Part shown: positions 1-12,060 of the stretch, one piece after another
Layout of the letters: each line of letters begins with the position of its first letter
How positions within the stretch are numbered: the stretch's first letter is position 1
From: Tenrec ecaudatus
Taxonomy: Eukaryota > Chordata > Mammalia > Afrosoricida > Tenrecidae
Assembly (NCBI RefSeq): GCF_050624435.1
Contig: NC_134534.1
Span: 71,261,501-71,325,500, forward strand
DNA: 64,000 nucleotides
Reading direction: 5' to 3'
Translations under genes and position numbers: made by a program
Notes under the pieces: model-generated
Databases searched by the model: none
What the model saw: only the letters and a program-made list of their open reading frames with translations
What the model was told of the DNA's origin: nothing

Positions 1-855
1 GCTCCGCACCATCCTCGCAGTTGTTCCTATACCTGAGCCAATTGATGCAGCCACTGGGGCCATCCACTTTGTCCAGGGCCTTCCTCTTTTTCATGCTGCC
101 CTTCCACTGTACAAACATGATGTCCACCTTCAGGGACTAGCCTTTTCCGACAATATGTCCAAAGTATGTAAGGCAAAGTCTTGCCATCTTTGGCTCTAAG
201 GAGCATTCTGGACTTACTTCTTCAAAGACAGATTGGATTCTACTTTTAGCAGTCCATGGCACTTTCAATATTCTTCTCCAGCACCATAATGTAAATGCAT
301 CTCTTCTTCTTCAGTCTTCTTTATTCAATGTCCACCTTTCACATGCCTATGAGGCAATGGAGGATATCCTGACTTCAGTAAGGCGTAACTTAGTCCTTAA
401 AGTAACATCCTTACTCTTCCAAAAGACTTGAAAGAAGTCTTGTGCAGCATATTGAGCCAATGTAATATGTCTGTTGATGTCTTCACCGCTGCTTTCATGA
501 GCACTGATTGTGGATCCAAGCAAAATAAAATCCTTGACAACCTCTTTCTTTTCCCCATTTATCATAATGTTGCCTCTTGGTCCAGTTGTGAAGATATCAG
601 TCTTCCTCAAAATCAACACTGAAGGCTACAATCCTTGATCTTCAGCATCAAGTGCTTGAATTCCTCCTCACTTTCACACACACACACAAAAATGCGTACA
701 CCGCAAGTTGTTAATAAGCCTTCCTCCGATCCTGATGCCACATTCATCTTCATATAATTAAGCTTCTCTGATGATTCGCTCAGATTGAACCAGTCTGGTG
801 AGAGGATACAGCCCTGACACACACCTCTCCTAACTTGAAGCTGTGCGTTAGACCC
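1..855 (-). mobile_element. RTE/BovB-like LINE remnant, 3' part of ORF
   Basis: On the minus strand the segment translates in broken frames to the C-terminal half of an RTE-clade reverse transcriptase region; the frame at 347-619 contains FILLGSTISAHESSGEDI and KSKDVTLRTKLRL, which resemble the LGS-I and SRDI-L-TK-RL motifs of BovB/RTE ORFs. The same nucleotide sequence recurs at 24400-25850, 55360-57110 and 59185-59665. It is 5' truncated on the right (about 855) and is cut by the window edge on the left. Frameshifts and stops show it is dead. Confidence 0.8.
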
Positions 856-1985
856 TGATTTCAACTGTCAACCTCTAGAATTGTGAAAAACAAATTTCTG
901 TTTGTTTAACTCACCCACGCACAATATTTCTGCGACAGGTGTACCAGAAAGATGCAAAGGTTGGGAGAACCCTCCTATTAGCAAACCATTTCTAAAAATG
1001 CGAGTCACTAAAAGATATCCCACAAAGTCGGCAGAAAAGCTTTCCACACAAATCACTTTTGCAGTAGAATTCCATACATTCTAAATAGGGAAAGTGATGG
1101 CTGAAATATTCTGTCCATTGTCATCATTATTACTTATGGTGAAACTTTCGCCAGAAAACTGTCACATATGCACTTCACAGCGGAACAACACACGGACCCC
1201 AGCCTCCACTCAGCTTTTATTCCACTCTCGGGCCCCAAGTAGGTAATTACAGAGGCAGGTGAAGCCCTTTACGTGATCCCAAGGTTCTGAGGAAGCCATC
1301 ACCACCTACACACACAGCACCGAGTCCTCTGGTAATGCTCAGCGGGAACCACATCTGAATGAAAGTGGAAACGACAGCTTTGGTTATGGCTTTGCAACAT
1401 ATGGTGTGATAAATGATCAGCGTGCAGTCTATAATTAAGTATACAGCTTCTCAGTAATGCTTAAATGTGCATGTACTTGGCTGTGCATTCTCTTCTGGGC
1501 TGGAATCTGATCTGGTTAAGCTTGGGTTCATGGCAGCACCAGGGCTTTGATGACTGCCCTCTAAATTATAGCCTCCTTCTTCGCCCACTCCCACTAACCT
1601 CCAAGCAGCTAGAATGACTTTCTGGCTCCCGGCTTGCATGCTTTGTGTTATGTGACCTTATCATCTTGGCCACAAACAAATAAAATCGGGGGAGCAAATA
1701 TGATCCAGGGACCAGAGAGTAAGTCAGAGATTGAGATCAGCCACCTGTGAGGTGGCTTAAGCCTGAGCACCTACAGAGGCACTCAGCCTTAAAAAGCATC
1801 AACCCAATGCAACGAAATATTCTGTCCAGAGAAATGGCAAAGCAAGCAGAAGCCATGTAACAGAACCATCCATAGGTAGACACAAACCATGATCATAGGG
1901 AGTGAAGGAGAATAGTGTGGAGGCAGGAGGAAGGGGCAGAGAATCCAGAGTTTATTGTAAAATGTAGGAAGAGAGGCTGAGGAGG
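856..1985. other. single-copy-like sequence, nothing recognised
   Basis: No repeat family, splice-supported exon or long frame is recognisable. The open frames here are under 65 codons with no homology I know. The stretch around 1370-1470 is unusually even in composition and could be an ancient conserved or decayed element; I cannot tell without alignment. Confidence 0.5.
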
Positions 1986-1988
1986 GAG

Positions 1989-2300
1989 TACATGCTAGTC
2001 CCCAACTTACAAATACCTTACTTACATATAACTTGTGCTGACTTACATATAACTTGTGCCGATAGAAAGTGGATCCTATTAAAAGTTTGAGGTATATGCA
2101 ATGGTTCCTAAGAATGTATAGATGCTACTATGTGATAGCTATGAAAACATTATTATTATTATTGTGCTGTAATATTATGTTAAATATTTTCATGTATCTG
2201 GAAGTCTTTATTTTTCTCCATTTCATCTTTTTATTTTAAAAGTTAACAAAACAAAAACAAATAAGAATTACTCATAACAATGAAAGTACTCATTCTGCAG
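1989..2300 (+). mobile_element. Tc1/mariner-type DNA transposon, left part (split by L1)
   Basis: The left end reads GTCCCCAACTTACAAATACC and a right-end counterpart appears inverted at about 3735-3757 (complement of GGCACTCCCTGGATTGT), on the other side of a young L1. This ACTTAC-rich, AT-rich arrangement resembles non-autonomous Tc/mariner (Tigger/MER-like) elements. An imperfect 23-bp direct repeat (ACATATAACTTGTGC-type, 2034-2060) lies near the left end. Family assignment is tentative. Confidence 0.45.
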
Positions 2301-2311
2301 CTGATCATGTG

Positions 2312-3595
2312 TAATGTTTTTTTTAATCTTTTTATTGGGGCTCATAAGGCTCTTATCACAGTCTGTACATACATCAATTGAGCAAAGCACCCTTATACAT
2401 TCGTTGCACTCGTCATTCTCATAATTCACCTTCCACTTGGGTTCCTGGAATCAGCTCGGTTTCCCTTTTTATCCCCCATCCCCCTCCCTCCCCGATCCCA
2501 CCCCTGGTCCCTTGATAGTTTATAAATAATTATTATATCTTATCTTACACTCCCCGGCATCTCCCCTCACCCACCTCCCCATTGCCCATCTCCCAGAGAG
2601 GAGGTTATACATAGATCTCCGAGATCGGTTCTCCCTTTCAACACCCCCTTCCCTCCTGGTGTCGCCACTCCCACCGCTGGTGTTGAGGGGTTCATCTGTC
2701 CTAGATTCCCTGTGTTTCCAGATCCCTACTGCACCGCTGTACATCTTCTGGTATAACCAGGTCCTCAAGGCAAGGTAGAATTGGGGTCATGATAATTGGG
2801 AGGGGAGGAAGCGTTCAGGAACTAGAGGAAGGTTTTGAGTTTCATTGTTGCTACACTGAACCCTGAGTGACTCATCTCCTCCCCACTACTCCTCTGGAAG
2901 GGATGTCCAGCTGTCTACAGATGGGCATTGGGTCCCCATCATGCACTCTCCCTCTTTCACGGTGATGTGATTCTCACCACCACCCCACCTTTGTTGTTTG
3001 AGACCTGGTCTCCTCTGCCCTTCACGATCACCTATGTTGGTGTGCTGCTTCCGTGTGGGCTTGGTTGCTTCTGGGCTAGATGGCCACTTGTTTGCTTTCA
3101 AGCCTTTAAGTCCCCAGACGCTATACCTCTCAGTAGCCGGGCACCATCAGCCTTCTTCACCACACTTGCTTATGCACACTTTCGTCTTCAGTGATTATGT
3201 GAAGAAGGTGATCACACAATGATTGTTTTTGTTCCTTGGTGTCTGCTACATGGTCCATTCAATACCTTGTATTCGCTTAGGCCGTGTGCTTCTTCTCTGT
3301 GTGCTTTGTTGCTTCTGAACTAGATGGCCACTTATTTGCCTTCAAGCCTTTAAGACCCCAGACGCTACTATATCTTTTTGATAGCCGGGCACCATCAGCT
3401 TTCTTCACCACGTTTGCTTACGCACACGTCTGTCTTCAGTGATCATGTCGTGAAGGTGGGTATCCTGCAATGACTGTTTAGCAGGGCGAGGTGCTATTGT
3501 ATTGGAAGATTATGCATGAGGAGGCCCAATGTCCATCTGCTACCCTACTACTGAACCTATAAATATATGCACAAAAGTCTATTGCCCCCATAAGC
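2312..3595 (-). mobile_element. L1 LINE, 3' UTR only (young, 5' truncated)
   Basis: Antisense L1 end: it begins after a T-run with TTTTTATTGGGGCTCATAAG and carries pyrimidine-rich 3' UTR sequence (complement of the purine-rich L1 3' UTR). It is about 95-96% identical by eye to 29512-30775. It contains no ORF2, only the 3' UTR. Two related blocks (about 3038-3230 and 3283-3470), each with AAGCCTTTAAG and CACCATCAGC, show an internal tandem duplication within the UTR. It interrupts the DNA transposon at 1989-3757. Confidence 0.85.
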
Positions 3596-3599
3596 ATTT

Positions 3600-3757
3600 T
3601 TATGCATAGAAAAATATGCTGTATGTTGATATACTAAAACAAAATTTTATTAACTGATATTAGATCTGAACTATACTTAAGTGTTCTGATTTACATAAGA
3701 CTTTGATTTCATGGAAGACTTAGGAACACTCTTTCACAATCCAGGGAGTGCCTGTAA
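3600..3757 (+). mobile_element. Tc1/mariner-type DNA transposon, right part
   Basis: This is the continuation of the element at 1989-2300 after the L1 insertion, ending with an inverted copy of the left terminus (GGGAGTGCCTGTA). Identification depends on pairing the two ends. Confidence 0.4.
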
Positions 3758-3902
3758 TGGTGAAATTAGAAGGGGGAGCAGGGAGCTGATATTTGTACAG
3801 TAACTACAGAACCTAGAACCGTCATGCGTGAGATTATAGTTCCTTAGTGTGTGGCTATGAAATGCAAAAAGAACTCCTTCTCTGTGTGCCATGCTGAAAA
3901 CC

Positions 3903-4092
3903 TCTATCCCTGGGTAGTGCAAACAGTTAACGTTCTGTTGCTAACTGAAAGTTTGGAAGTTCAAATCCACTTTCTGGCACCTCAGAAGACAGGCCAGACA
4001 AAGTACTATCTACTTTCAAATATCAGACAGTGAAAACCCCGTGGAATGTAGTCATATTCTGCCACATAGGGATTCGCCATTAGTTAGAGCTT
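3903..4092 (+). mobile_element. AfroSINE
   Basis: A tRNA-derived head is visible (CCCTGGGTAGTGCAAACAGT, then CTAACTGAAAG and a GTTCAAATCC B-box-like block), followed by the AfroSINE body (CACCTCAGAAGACAGGCC ... GAAAACCCCGTGGAA). The 3' part is eroded. AfroSINEs are confined to Afrotheria. Confidence 0.75.
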
Positions 4093-4592
4093 GGGGTGTT
4101 ATTTGTTTGTTTTTACATCTAAGGTGACATGCATGTCTCTGATTGTAATGATGAAGAAGAGGAAGAAGAAGAAGACCTGAAAATAGTTTGTGTTGGAATT
4201 ACATGAGTACATATGAAGGTAATTATCATCAGATACTGTCTTTTGGCACACAGAGGGCAACAATGAGTAGGTATTTGGCGTGGAAAAACTTAACTTCTAA
4301 CACCAAATCAGTACTGCTCTACCAAACAAACTGACAATTGATATCAGAAATGATGCAAACCATCTCACACACACACTGGCACATCTCCCATAGTGTACAA
4401 GTAGCCTCTGTCTATGGAAACAATGAGTCACCCAACATCTGCACATCAGCTCTGGTTTGTCTACCCAAACTCATGTGATTCCATAAAGAAATACTATGGG
4501 TAGGTTTGAACTCCCCACCTGCAGACCTGCAGGAGTGTGGAATGATCTGCCACACTGCCCTTTTGGAACCAGAGCCAAGTAGCCTAGTTATG
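4093..4592. other. unassigned sequence with a short GAA-rich run
   Basis: A purine-rich GAA/GAG run sits at 4151-4177. The rest shows no recognisable gene or repeat. Confidence 0.4.
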
Positions 4593-4815
4593 AGTAAATG
4601 AACATTACCCGGACCGTCAATGGATTGAGTGTACCAATCAAGAGACTAAGAGTAGCAAAATGGATAAGAAAACATGACTCATCAATATGCTGTCTACAAG
4701 AGAAACACTTTACAAACACAGACAAAAATAAGAAAAAATTAAAAATCAAGCAAATGGCAACCAAAAAAAGAGCTGGAATTAGAAGAATGCTTTTTGATAA
4801 AATAGACAAAAGACC
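4593..4815 (+). pseudogene. L1 ORF2 endonuclease N-terminal fragment
   Basis: The + frame beginning near 4598 reads GLSVPIKRLRVAKWIRK then SSICCLQEKHFTNTD, which is the characteristic start of L1 ORF2 (endonuclease domain, LNVNGLN...KRxRVxxWIxK...LQETH pattern). Homology fades near 4815 (FDKIDK). Missing preceding and following ORF2 sequence shows it is an isolated fragment; the downstream frame is not L1. Confidence 0.8.
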
Positions 4816-6709
4816 TGGTAGTGTTGCTGTGCACACGGTCCCCGTGAATTGGGGCCACTCAGAGGAGGTAACAGCAGCAGCAGCAGCAGCATTGATTTCC
4901 CGGAAACTGAGTTTCCCGTCCTTCCAACTGCTCGAGCAGAAGCTTGATTGGAATCTCTGAAGTTTCCTCTGAGGGACTTTTGTTGCACATGTGTTCGAAT
5001 CAGGCCCTCTGGGACCATTCTGTAAGCACCCTACCTTCTCTCCGCAGCCAACCTTCTGCTTGTATCCTTACGCAATCTGCCTGCATCCAGGGCGGAGCAC
5101 AAACTGCGCTCCCACGTAAAAGAATGGGTAGAATGCCCCGCATTCTGAAACACGTCTGACCACCCATCGACTACAGAAGTTTGTCACTGAAACGTAAACT
5201 TGGCTAGCCTCAGAAAAAAATCTTGAACCTTTGGTTCTTATGCCTACTCTTTCAGACATCTTGCTGTTTTTCCCCCAAATAAAACTAAGTTTATTTCTTT
5301 TTTCCCTACAACGTAAGAGAAAACTTATTCCTTAAGCACACGTGAAAACCTTAATACAATCCACACCACTGTCTTATGACTAATTCTCTCCTATTGAAAA
5401 ATAATTCATAAGAAATAAATTCAACTAGCTTCACCACCAAAAGGTCAGAAATCACACTGCTGGCTTTTTCTAGAAATGTTGCTAAAAAAAAGTCTAAGCA
5501 CTTTTCCCCTTCAACTGACTACGAAGGAGCGACTGTTATACTGGGCGACAGAGAAACTAGCTTCCTCCCAGCAGCACACTAGCCACATTTGTTGCTGGTC
5601 CCTGGGCTCCCTATTTGGGTTCCAGGAGCATTTACCTCTAATGACAGGTGTGCGCAATGCTGGCTAAATCAAGGTGAGGCCTGCGAGGAGCTTCCTGGTT
5701 GTAGAACAGTTTTTGATACTGCCACCATTCTACATTAGTGCTTAAGTCATTTGATACCCATATAGTTACCATGCGTGAAAAACTGAAGTTAGTGGGTAAT
5801 TTACTTTCGTCTTTGTAAATTTGATCCTAGTGTTAGCCCAGAGTGCACATGATCATACTTAGTTGCTTGCTTGAGTGTGATGAAAATGGGTGAGGTTATA
5901 GTGAGGACCCAGAGTTGGCATATTATCTTTTATAAGTGTCCCAGGAAAAGAAACAGGGATGGAGAACAGTTGACCTGGCACATTAGTTAATGTGTTTCAT
6001 CTTGCTAATTAGAAGAAGGTTAAGATAGAGCGCCTGTCCTTCAGGAACAATTAATGTGACACATTTCTATTGAGTGGATAATGCAAACGTAAGTCAAAGC
6101 TTTCACCATAAAATAACAAAATAAAAGCCTTGTTAAAGAAAAATATCAAAATGCGAGCTATTGCTCTGTGACATATAATCCATCTAGACCTTAAGGTAGT
6201 CTTTCCATCTCTCTAACTCTTCGCTGAAGAATATGTGCTCTTGATTCATATCACCTTAAAGTGGCAGTTTTAACACTCCCTAGGATTCAAATAATGTTAT
6301 TTAGAAATGTTCTTTGATTTGGGGAGAAAGAAATCTGAAGAGTTGCAAGGTGGATGGGTTAAGATTTCCCAATTCAACTCCTATAAGACAAACTTTGCAA
6401 TGCTAGAAGAATGCATTATTGAGGTGGAAAAAATTCCTTGGTGAAAACATCCTGGGCTTTACCTTACCAATCCTGTTTTCAATTTTCTTAAAACTTACTA
6501 AGAATAAAACCCTATGATCATCATGTATGCTTTCAGGATATCTATCATTATCACTGCTTTTGAATCTCCAAATAGCCACCATAACTTTATAAGCTGACAT
6601 CTCTAAATTAAGTTTAATGGGCCCAGTACAAATCCTTGAAAACAAATGTTTAGCTTTAAATTTTTTGTGTGTGAAACACTCAAATGTGTCTAGGGAGAGA
6701 GATTAGGTT
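4816..6709. other. unassigned sequence including a (CAG)6 run
   Basis: (CAG)6 lies at 4872-4890. Between 4820 and 5290 the sequence is GC-richer than its surroundings and ends in AATAAAACTAAG at 5277, which could be an old LTR or retrocopy end, but I do not recognise it. 5300-6700 is AT-rich, single-copy-like sequence without identifiable genes. Confidence 0.4.
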
Positions 6710-6822
6710 TTCTACTCCCATGAAGATGTATAGTCTGAAAAACCCACTGAGGTAGCTCTACCCTGTCCTATAGGGTCACAATGAGTTGGAATCAACTGGA
6801 TGGCAGCGAGAACACGACTCAG
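6710..6822 (+). mobile_element. AfroSINE, 3' half
   Basis: CTACCCTGTCCTATAGGGTC is followed by ACAATGAGTTGGAATCAACT and GGATGGCAG, the signature 3' body of AfroSINE. The tRNA-like head is missing. Confidence 0.8.
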
Positions 6823-7778
6823 GCAGGTGTATAATTGAAGGAAATTGTTTAAAGGCACCCACTTATCACAGAGACATGTTTAAATGTATTTTGTTTAGAA
6901 TAAAGCTATGGAGGAATGAATGAGAATCTTAGGAGCAATTCTTTTTACTTAATGTAAATATGAGCTAAATTATAAGGTTTGGGTGGTAGAAGTGAAAGAA
7001 AGCATAACTCAGAACTGATTTGAAATAAGTCTTGAAACACTTTGTAGAGAAAGGGACACTTTAAGATGGAGAAGTTTGGACTGAGTGACACACCCGACAA
7101 ATGAGCGCTACCGAGACAAGAATATAAAAATCCAAGAATATAAAAAAGACTTGAGTGCACGCCACATGAGATTGACCAAGGCTTTTCCTAGTGGCTGCAA
7201 GCCTGCTCACACGTCCTTCTAGGCGACTTAGAGCTACAGCTCCCGTCATGCAAATCTCAAATCCTCCATGCTCATCATCGCCACATCCTCTACCTGAACC
7301 AGGGAGCCACCATGCCTCGCTTCCATTCATACAACTTCCTACTGGCTCCTTCTACCGCCACTCTTGCCTGTTTCTAATCCATTCCCCATGCCATGACCCC
7401 CTGGTATCAAACTGGCCAGGTAGCTCCTCTGTTGAAATCCATTCAGCAAGATCTCTCTGACCTCTAAGTAACAAATGCTGATAAAGGACACGTAATATTT
7501 TTTAATCTAATTGTTGCTTATACTTCTAGACTCGTCTCCTATCCTGTCCCACCCTACATCTTCCTCCCTATCCACTGAGATATTTTCCAAATGTTATCAG
7601 CTTTTCTCACACAATATTGTTCATGTTAGAAGCTGGCCCCTCTGCCTGCTGTCTCATCTCTACCCTAGGGCTACAAATTGATTCATTTCTCTTTGACTTC
7701 TCCTGCTGAGGATCGTGATAAGGCCCAGAGCCTCCCATTGCTCAGTTGGGGTAAGAAACTCCATCCGGCCCCGTAGAG
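6823..7778. other. unassigned sequence; possible ancient L2-like trace
   Basis: The frames of about 90 codons on both strands have no recognised homology. The pyrimidine-rich stretch 7250-7700 weakly resembles the CTGGCTCC.../TTGCCTG-type 3' regions of L2, too decayed to call. Confidence 0.3.
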
Positions 7779-7978
7779 CAGGGGTTCTCAACCGTTCTAA
7801 TGTGGCAGTCCTTTCATAAGGTTCCTCATGTTGTGGTAACACCCCCTGCAACCATAAAGTTATTTTTGTTGCTACTTCATAACTGTAATTTTGCTACTGT
7901 TGTTAATTAGGTGACCCCTGTGGAAGGGTTGTTCGACCGCCAAAGGGGTTGCGACTCACAGGTTGAGAAGTGCCGCTC
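7779..7978 (+). mobile_element. SPIN-family hAT miniature transposon
   Basis: The left terminus CAGGGGTTCTCAACC and right terminus GTTGAGAAGTGCCGCT are inverted repeats of the SPIN family; the interior CTCATGTTGTGGT and TTTGCTACTGTTG matches the other three SPIN copies in the window. It is non-autonomous, with no transposase. I could not find a convincing 8-bp target duplication, so one end may be eroded. Strand is arbitrary (set to match 14763 and 27286). Confidence 0.88.
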
Positions 7979-8427
7979 TTAGACGACCCACTGCCTTTGG
8001 GAGGATTGGAAGGCAGCTCAGAGGATTCCTAGAGGGAAATCTCTTTAGAAAATGGTGGACCATGTGGATCTCATGGCTTAAAGAAGAGTGAAAAGGGGGA
8101 ATGTCTTCGATGACAACACTAGAATTTTTAACGAGTACCAATGGGGCATAGTTAGAAACTCACAGAACACACTCAGGGCACATGAATCTCTCCAGTGGTG
8201 GCTACGTTCATAAAAGTGTGTTGCCCAACAGTTAGGAGCAGGCCTCGGGGAAACAAAAAGAGCAGGCCTCTGGCAGTAGACAAAATGTTTTATGACTCTT
8301 CTAGTTCATAACTGTACAATTTCTTTGACTTGTCCAAGCCTCTTCTTTGTCTAGAAAACGGGGACAAGAGTAGTTGCTGAATCACAGTATCAGCCTCAAG
8401 ACTGGGGGTCATGATGCCCTGTCACTG
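7979..8427. other. unassigned sequence
   Basis: No recognisable gene or repeat was found. Confidence 0.4.
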
Positions 8428-8592
8428 GCACCTGGAGCCCGGTGGAGTAGTCATTACCTGCTTTGCTGCTAATGGCAAGGCCAGCAATGGGGACCCACCA
8501 ACCCCACCACAGGAGGAAGACAAGGCTTTCTCCTCATAAAGAGTTCCAGTCATGGGAACTCACAGCGGCAGTGCTACCCTGTCTTGTGAGTT
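8428..8592 (+). mobile_element. AfroSINE
   Basis: The head reads GGAGCCCGGTGGAGTAGTC and CTGCTAATGGCAAGGCCAGC; the body (AAGAGTTCCAGTCATGGGAA) follows. The 3' end is degraded. Confidence 0.7.
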
Positions 8593-8611
8593 TGGTTTCC
8601 CATAGGCTAAA

Positions 8612-8830
8612 CACTGGGGGCACTGTCAGGTAAGCATTAATAGCTAACTGCAAGGTTGGTAGTTTACAACCACCAAGCTCTCTTGTGGGAGCAAGAAGAG
8701 CCTGTCCTCTTGTGAAGACTTACAGAGCTCCTAGTTCATAAGTGTAAAGGGAGTAAAGATTCAAATCCTGTAAAGGGTAGATTTGAGTCAGCATTGACTC
8801 AATGAGAGTGGAGTTAGCTTTTTTTGGTGA
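8612..8830 (+). mobile_element. AfroSINE
   Basis: A second copy in the same orientation directly after the previous one: GGGCACTGTCAGGTAAGC, CTAACTGCAAGGTTGG, then AGTCAGCATTGACTCAATGA and a T-rich end. Confidence 0.7.
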
Positions 8831-10352
8831 CATGAGGAAAATCTCTCAATATTATTTATTATATTTATTACTACCAAAGTAACATCATTGTGGTAACATT
8901 TCCAATTTTGTAATGTAAATAAACATTTTAAAAAGTATTTTTTAAGTTAATCTCCTTCCATAGAGTAAATGACACACATGTGGTTAATCTTTTAATAGCT
9001 GGATGTTTCTCTTGTAAATACATATATGACATAACCTTTATTAATTTCACATTTTTATGTGCCTAATTCAGTAGCTTCAACTATGTCAATCATGTTGTGA
9101 AGCACCACCAATAGCTTATTATCTTTTTATGTGGCAAAATTAGGAGACCTATAGGTGAGAGAAGCATTTTATATTTGTTGAAATTTTACTTTCTGTATTT
9201 TGGTGAAAAAAACAAACTGCTGAATATAACTGTATTAACATCCATGTTGGCAGGAACTAATTTATCAAGACTCTTTTTTCCTCTTGCTGTCATTATTTTT
9301 CTTGTTTGGTAAAAACCAAGCAGCCTTGTTATTAAAATTAGCTTTATTGTCAGTTGATAATCCTTAGAGGTGACCTTGGGAACAAGCTGATATTTCACAC
9401 CCAGGATAAAAGAGTATGCAAAAGCTATTTTCTGAATTTATAAAAAAGCATCAATATATTCTAAGTTTTTCCCTTGGGAAATTGTACCAAGTACATATGT
9501 TACATTCTCCAATCCTAAAAAGATGCATATCTTAAAATATGGTAACTATTTTGACTTCAGTGCTATGTGTTTGTGTTACTAAATCAATCTTGTCCTATAA
9601 AAAATTTCAGAAATTAATCAAAACAAAAACTCCTAATATATTTGTCTTTTAAAAATGGCAAGGGAAGGAAATCTTGCCTGTTCCTCTGAAAAATACCAAT
9701 TCAAATGAGTAATAAGTCTAATTTATGATGAAATTTATCTATAAGAATTTAACTCTTATAATGCTATCAAAACACAACACCCTCAGCTTTCTAGAAAATC
9801 TGATTGTTGACTTAAAAAATGAGAGTACATAATCCACTGGCAGTGTTCATGGCCTCTACCTTGTCTATTGAGTAGATTGACCTTCAAGCTAGGCAGACAA
9901 GACCAGCATTGTTAAGTGGAAAGTGAGTCCTAAGATACAGGAGAGAGTAAAAGAGCACTTAGCCACAGTAAGCATGGTCAAGCTTCAACCAAGATAAAGT
10001 ATATCTCAAAGTAGAAAAGGAATGTTCAAGCTTAGTAAGGACCCAAATAGATTTCTAGTAAAAAGTAAAAGATAAAGGTGAATCTGAGCTTAAGGGAGGA
10101 AAATACCCTTATCTTCCAAATGTTTTGCTCTAGAAACTACCAAAAGATAAAATTTCATATCAAACCCAAGAAAAATGCTATCATGGCTTGCCAATATTTA
10201 GGGAAGAAAGGATATTAAGGTGATCTGTAATATCCAATGGATTTCTAAAAGTACTAGATGCCCAACTAATTAACAATTAGTGAGTTGTCTTGATAATGTG
10301 CTCAAGCTATTCTTAAAAGCTCCTCAGAAAATCCCTAGGGCCTATTAGCATG
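8831..10352. other. AT-rich single-copy-like sequence
   Basis: No recognisable coding exon, RNA gene or repeat boundary is visible. It is AT-rich with short homopolymer runs. Confidence 0.5.
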
Positions 10353-10845
10353 TGTGTTAGGCTGGTATGACCAGAGAAACAAATCCAGCGACACTCATAT
10401 ATGTGTAAGAGAAAGTTTTATATGAAGAAGTCACTATATATCAGGAAAACATCCAAGCCTAGTCCAACTTGAGTCTGTAAGTCCAATACTAGTCCATAAG
10501 TAGTCCCTCTTCAGACTCAGCCACATGCAATGATGCAAAAATGCAGGAAGATAACAGCCTGGTGGGTGTAAAGTCTTATGGATCCAATGGCAGTAGACAC
10601 ATCACAGGGCTCTGGCATGTCTCCCTCTGTTTGGCTTGCCTGCAGGAACGTGAAAGCAGAGAGATATGGGAAGGTACCCAGACCCTCCTTATGAGAAGGT
10701 CATTCCCACAAGGAGTCACCATCAGGCTGTAACCTGATTGACAGGCTAAATGCCACCCCTACACTATTACTATTAGCTAAATTAATAACACTATCCATAA
10801 GATAACCTGGTACCCCCAAGGAGATGATCGATAAGGAAGCTAAGG
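10353..10845 (-). mobile_element. ERVL-type LTR, antisense
   Basis: It begins TGTGTTAGGCTGGTATGACC then AGAGAAACAAATCC, the complement of the terminal GTTTCTCTAG...CTAACACA of the LTRs at 15825-16588 and 44129-44688. Interior motifs (CATGCAATGATGC, AAGTCTTATGGATCCA) are shared with the + strand copies in inverse. The right (LTR 5') end is eroded and abuts the next LTR. Confidence 0.7.
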
Positions 10846-11321
10846 TTTATTGTGCCAACCTGGCCAATGAACACATGTGGGATTAATGGAAAATCGTAGA
10901 GATAAATGGCTCGGTGAGCCTCACCTTTCTTGTTCTCTGGTCTCTTATTCTCTGATGGTCCAACCAGTGTGCGGCTGCCTTAGTTAGTTCTTTGCCTCAG
11001 CTGACAAGGCTCATTTCCTGTGAAACATCCCTGAGGAGAAGCCACATGGACCTACCCTGATGCAGCCCTGGATGCTGGAGCAGCCGTGTGGAGACCCCTG
11101 CAGAGCTGAGATGCTTATACACACACTGACTCGGCTTTGTACTGCAGTCAGCATCATTGCATGTGTTTGGCCAATCTAAGGAGTACTTTGTAGATCGGTA
11201 TTGGACATATGGACTGAGTTGGGATGCTTTCTTAATGTATACTTATCTTTTATATAAAATTCTCTCATAAAATATGAGTTTCTATGGATTTGTTTCTCCA
11301 GTCTTCCCAGACTAACACAGT
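10846..11321 (+). mobile_element. ERVL-type LTR, sense
   Basis: It starts near TTTATTGTGCCAACCTGGCC, includes GCCACATGGACCTAC, AGACCCCTGCAGAG and ATTGCATGTGTTTG, and ends GACTAACACA at 11321. The same landmarks recur in the LTR at 44129-44688. It lies head-to-head with the antisense LTR at 10353. Confidence 0.75.
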
Positions 11322-12060
11322 CAATAATGTTCTGTCATAAAATCATAGTGATGTCTATAAAATGGCATGTATAAACCATAGCTATATGGATGGATTTGAG
11401 GCTCGCACATAATTCTAGCCCAATATAAGAACAATTGGTTCTTAGAAGATGGCCCTGCTTGATGCTCACCCTTATGAAGAGATCCTGAAGACACGGGTGT
11501 TATAGCAAAATGTGGCGCTGAAATAGGTGGAGTCCAACTATCAGAAAGAATAGCATCTGGGGTTTTGAAGATCCATCTTCAAATGACCAGCCACTTAAAT
11601 GCTGTGGAGAACTAAGTAAGTTCACGGGGAAGAAGCACACCATCCTGTGTAATCTGTGGATTGTCAATAATAAAATCCAAATCCAAAGGAGCAAATGGTA
11701 TCAGAGCTTAAATGATGAACATTCAGTTTGCATAAGGCTATGGGTTATAGTGGAAGGCTCAAATACACTTTGGGGTCCCGACATGGGCTGTGCTCTGAAG
11801 AATCCCCTCTGACCATTGTTGAGGGAAGTGGAGAGCCCTGCTCTCAGACAGAGAGCATTGCACAGTCAATTATGACAGATGCAGTTGGGTTAAAATGCAA
11901 GAGCTTATCATCTGCTCTCCCTTTGGGTTGATTCTAAAGTTGTTTCCATTTTTAACATTTTTGGCTTTCTTTTTGATTTAGGTTTTCTATGTTTTGTCTA
12001 GTCATTATTGTTTATTTCTTATTCTTAGTTTGATTCCTCTCTTTGTTTTATATGATATTG
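11322..12060 (+). mobile_element. probable old L1 3' UTR, sense
   Basis: The pattern ATAGCATCTGGGGTTTTGAA ... GAAGAAGCACACCATCCTGT parallels the younger L1 3' UTR in sense orientation (compare 34560-34680). It ends in a T-rich tract. It is strongly diverged; this is an inference from a few shared blocks. Confidence 0.4.

Noticed and set aside
3903..3970. tRNA gene suggested by A/B-box-like blocks
   Set aside because: It is the tRNA-derived head of an AfroSINE; no intact cloverleaf and followed by the SINE body. Same reasoning applies to the other AfroSINE heads.
4872..4890. (CAG)6 as a polyglutamine-coding tract
   Set aside because: Short, in the tail of an L1 fragment frame that reads it as alanine; no gene context.
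4598..4960. 120-codon + frame as a possible gene
   Set aside because: The first two thirds are the start of L1 ORF2; the remainder is unrelated flanking sequence including (CAG)6.
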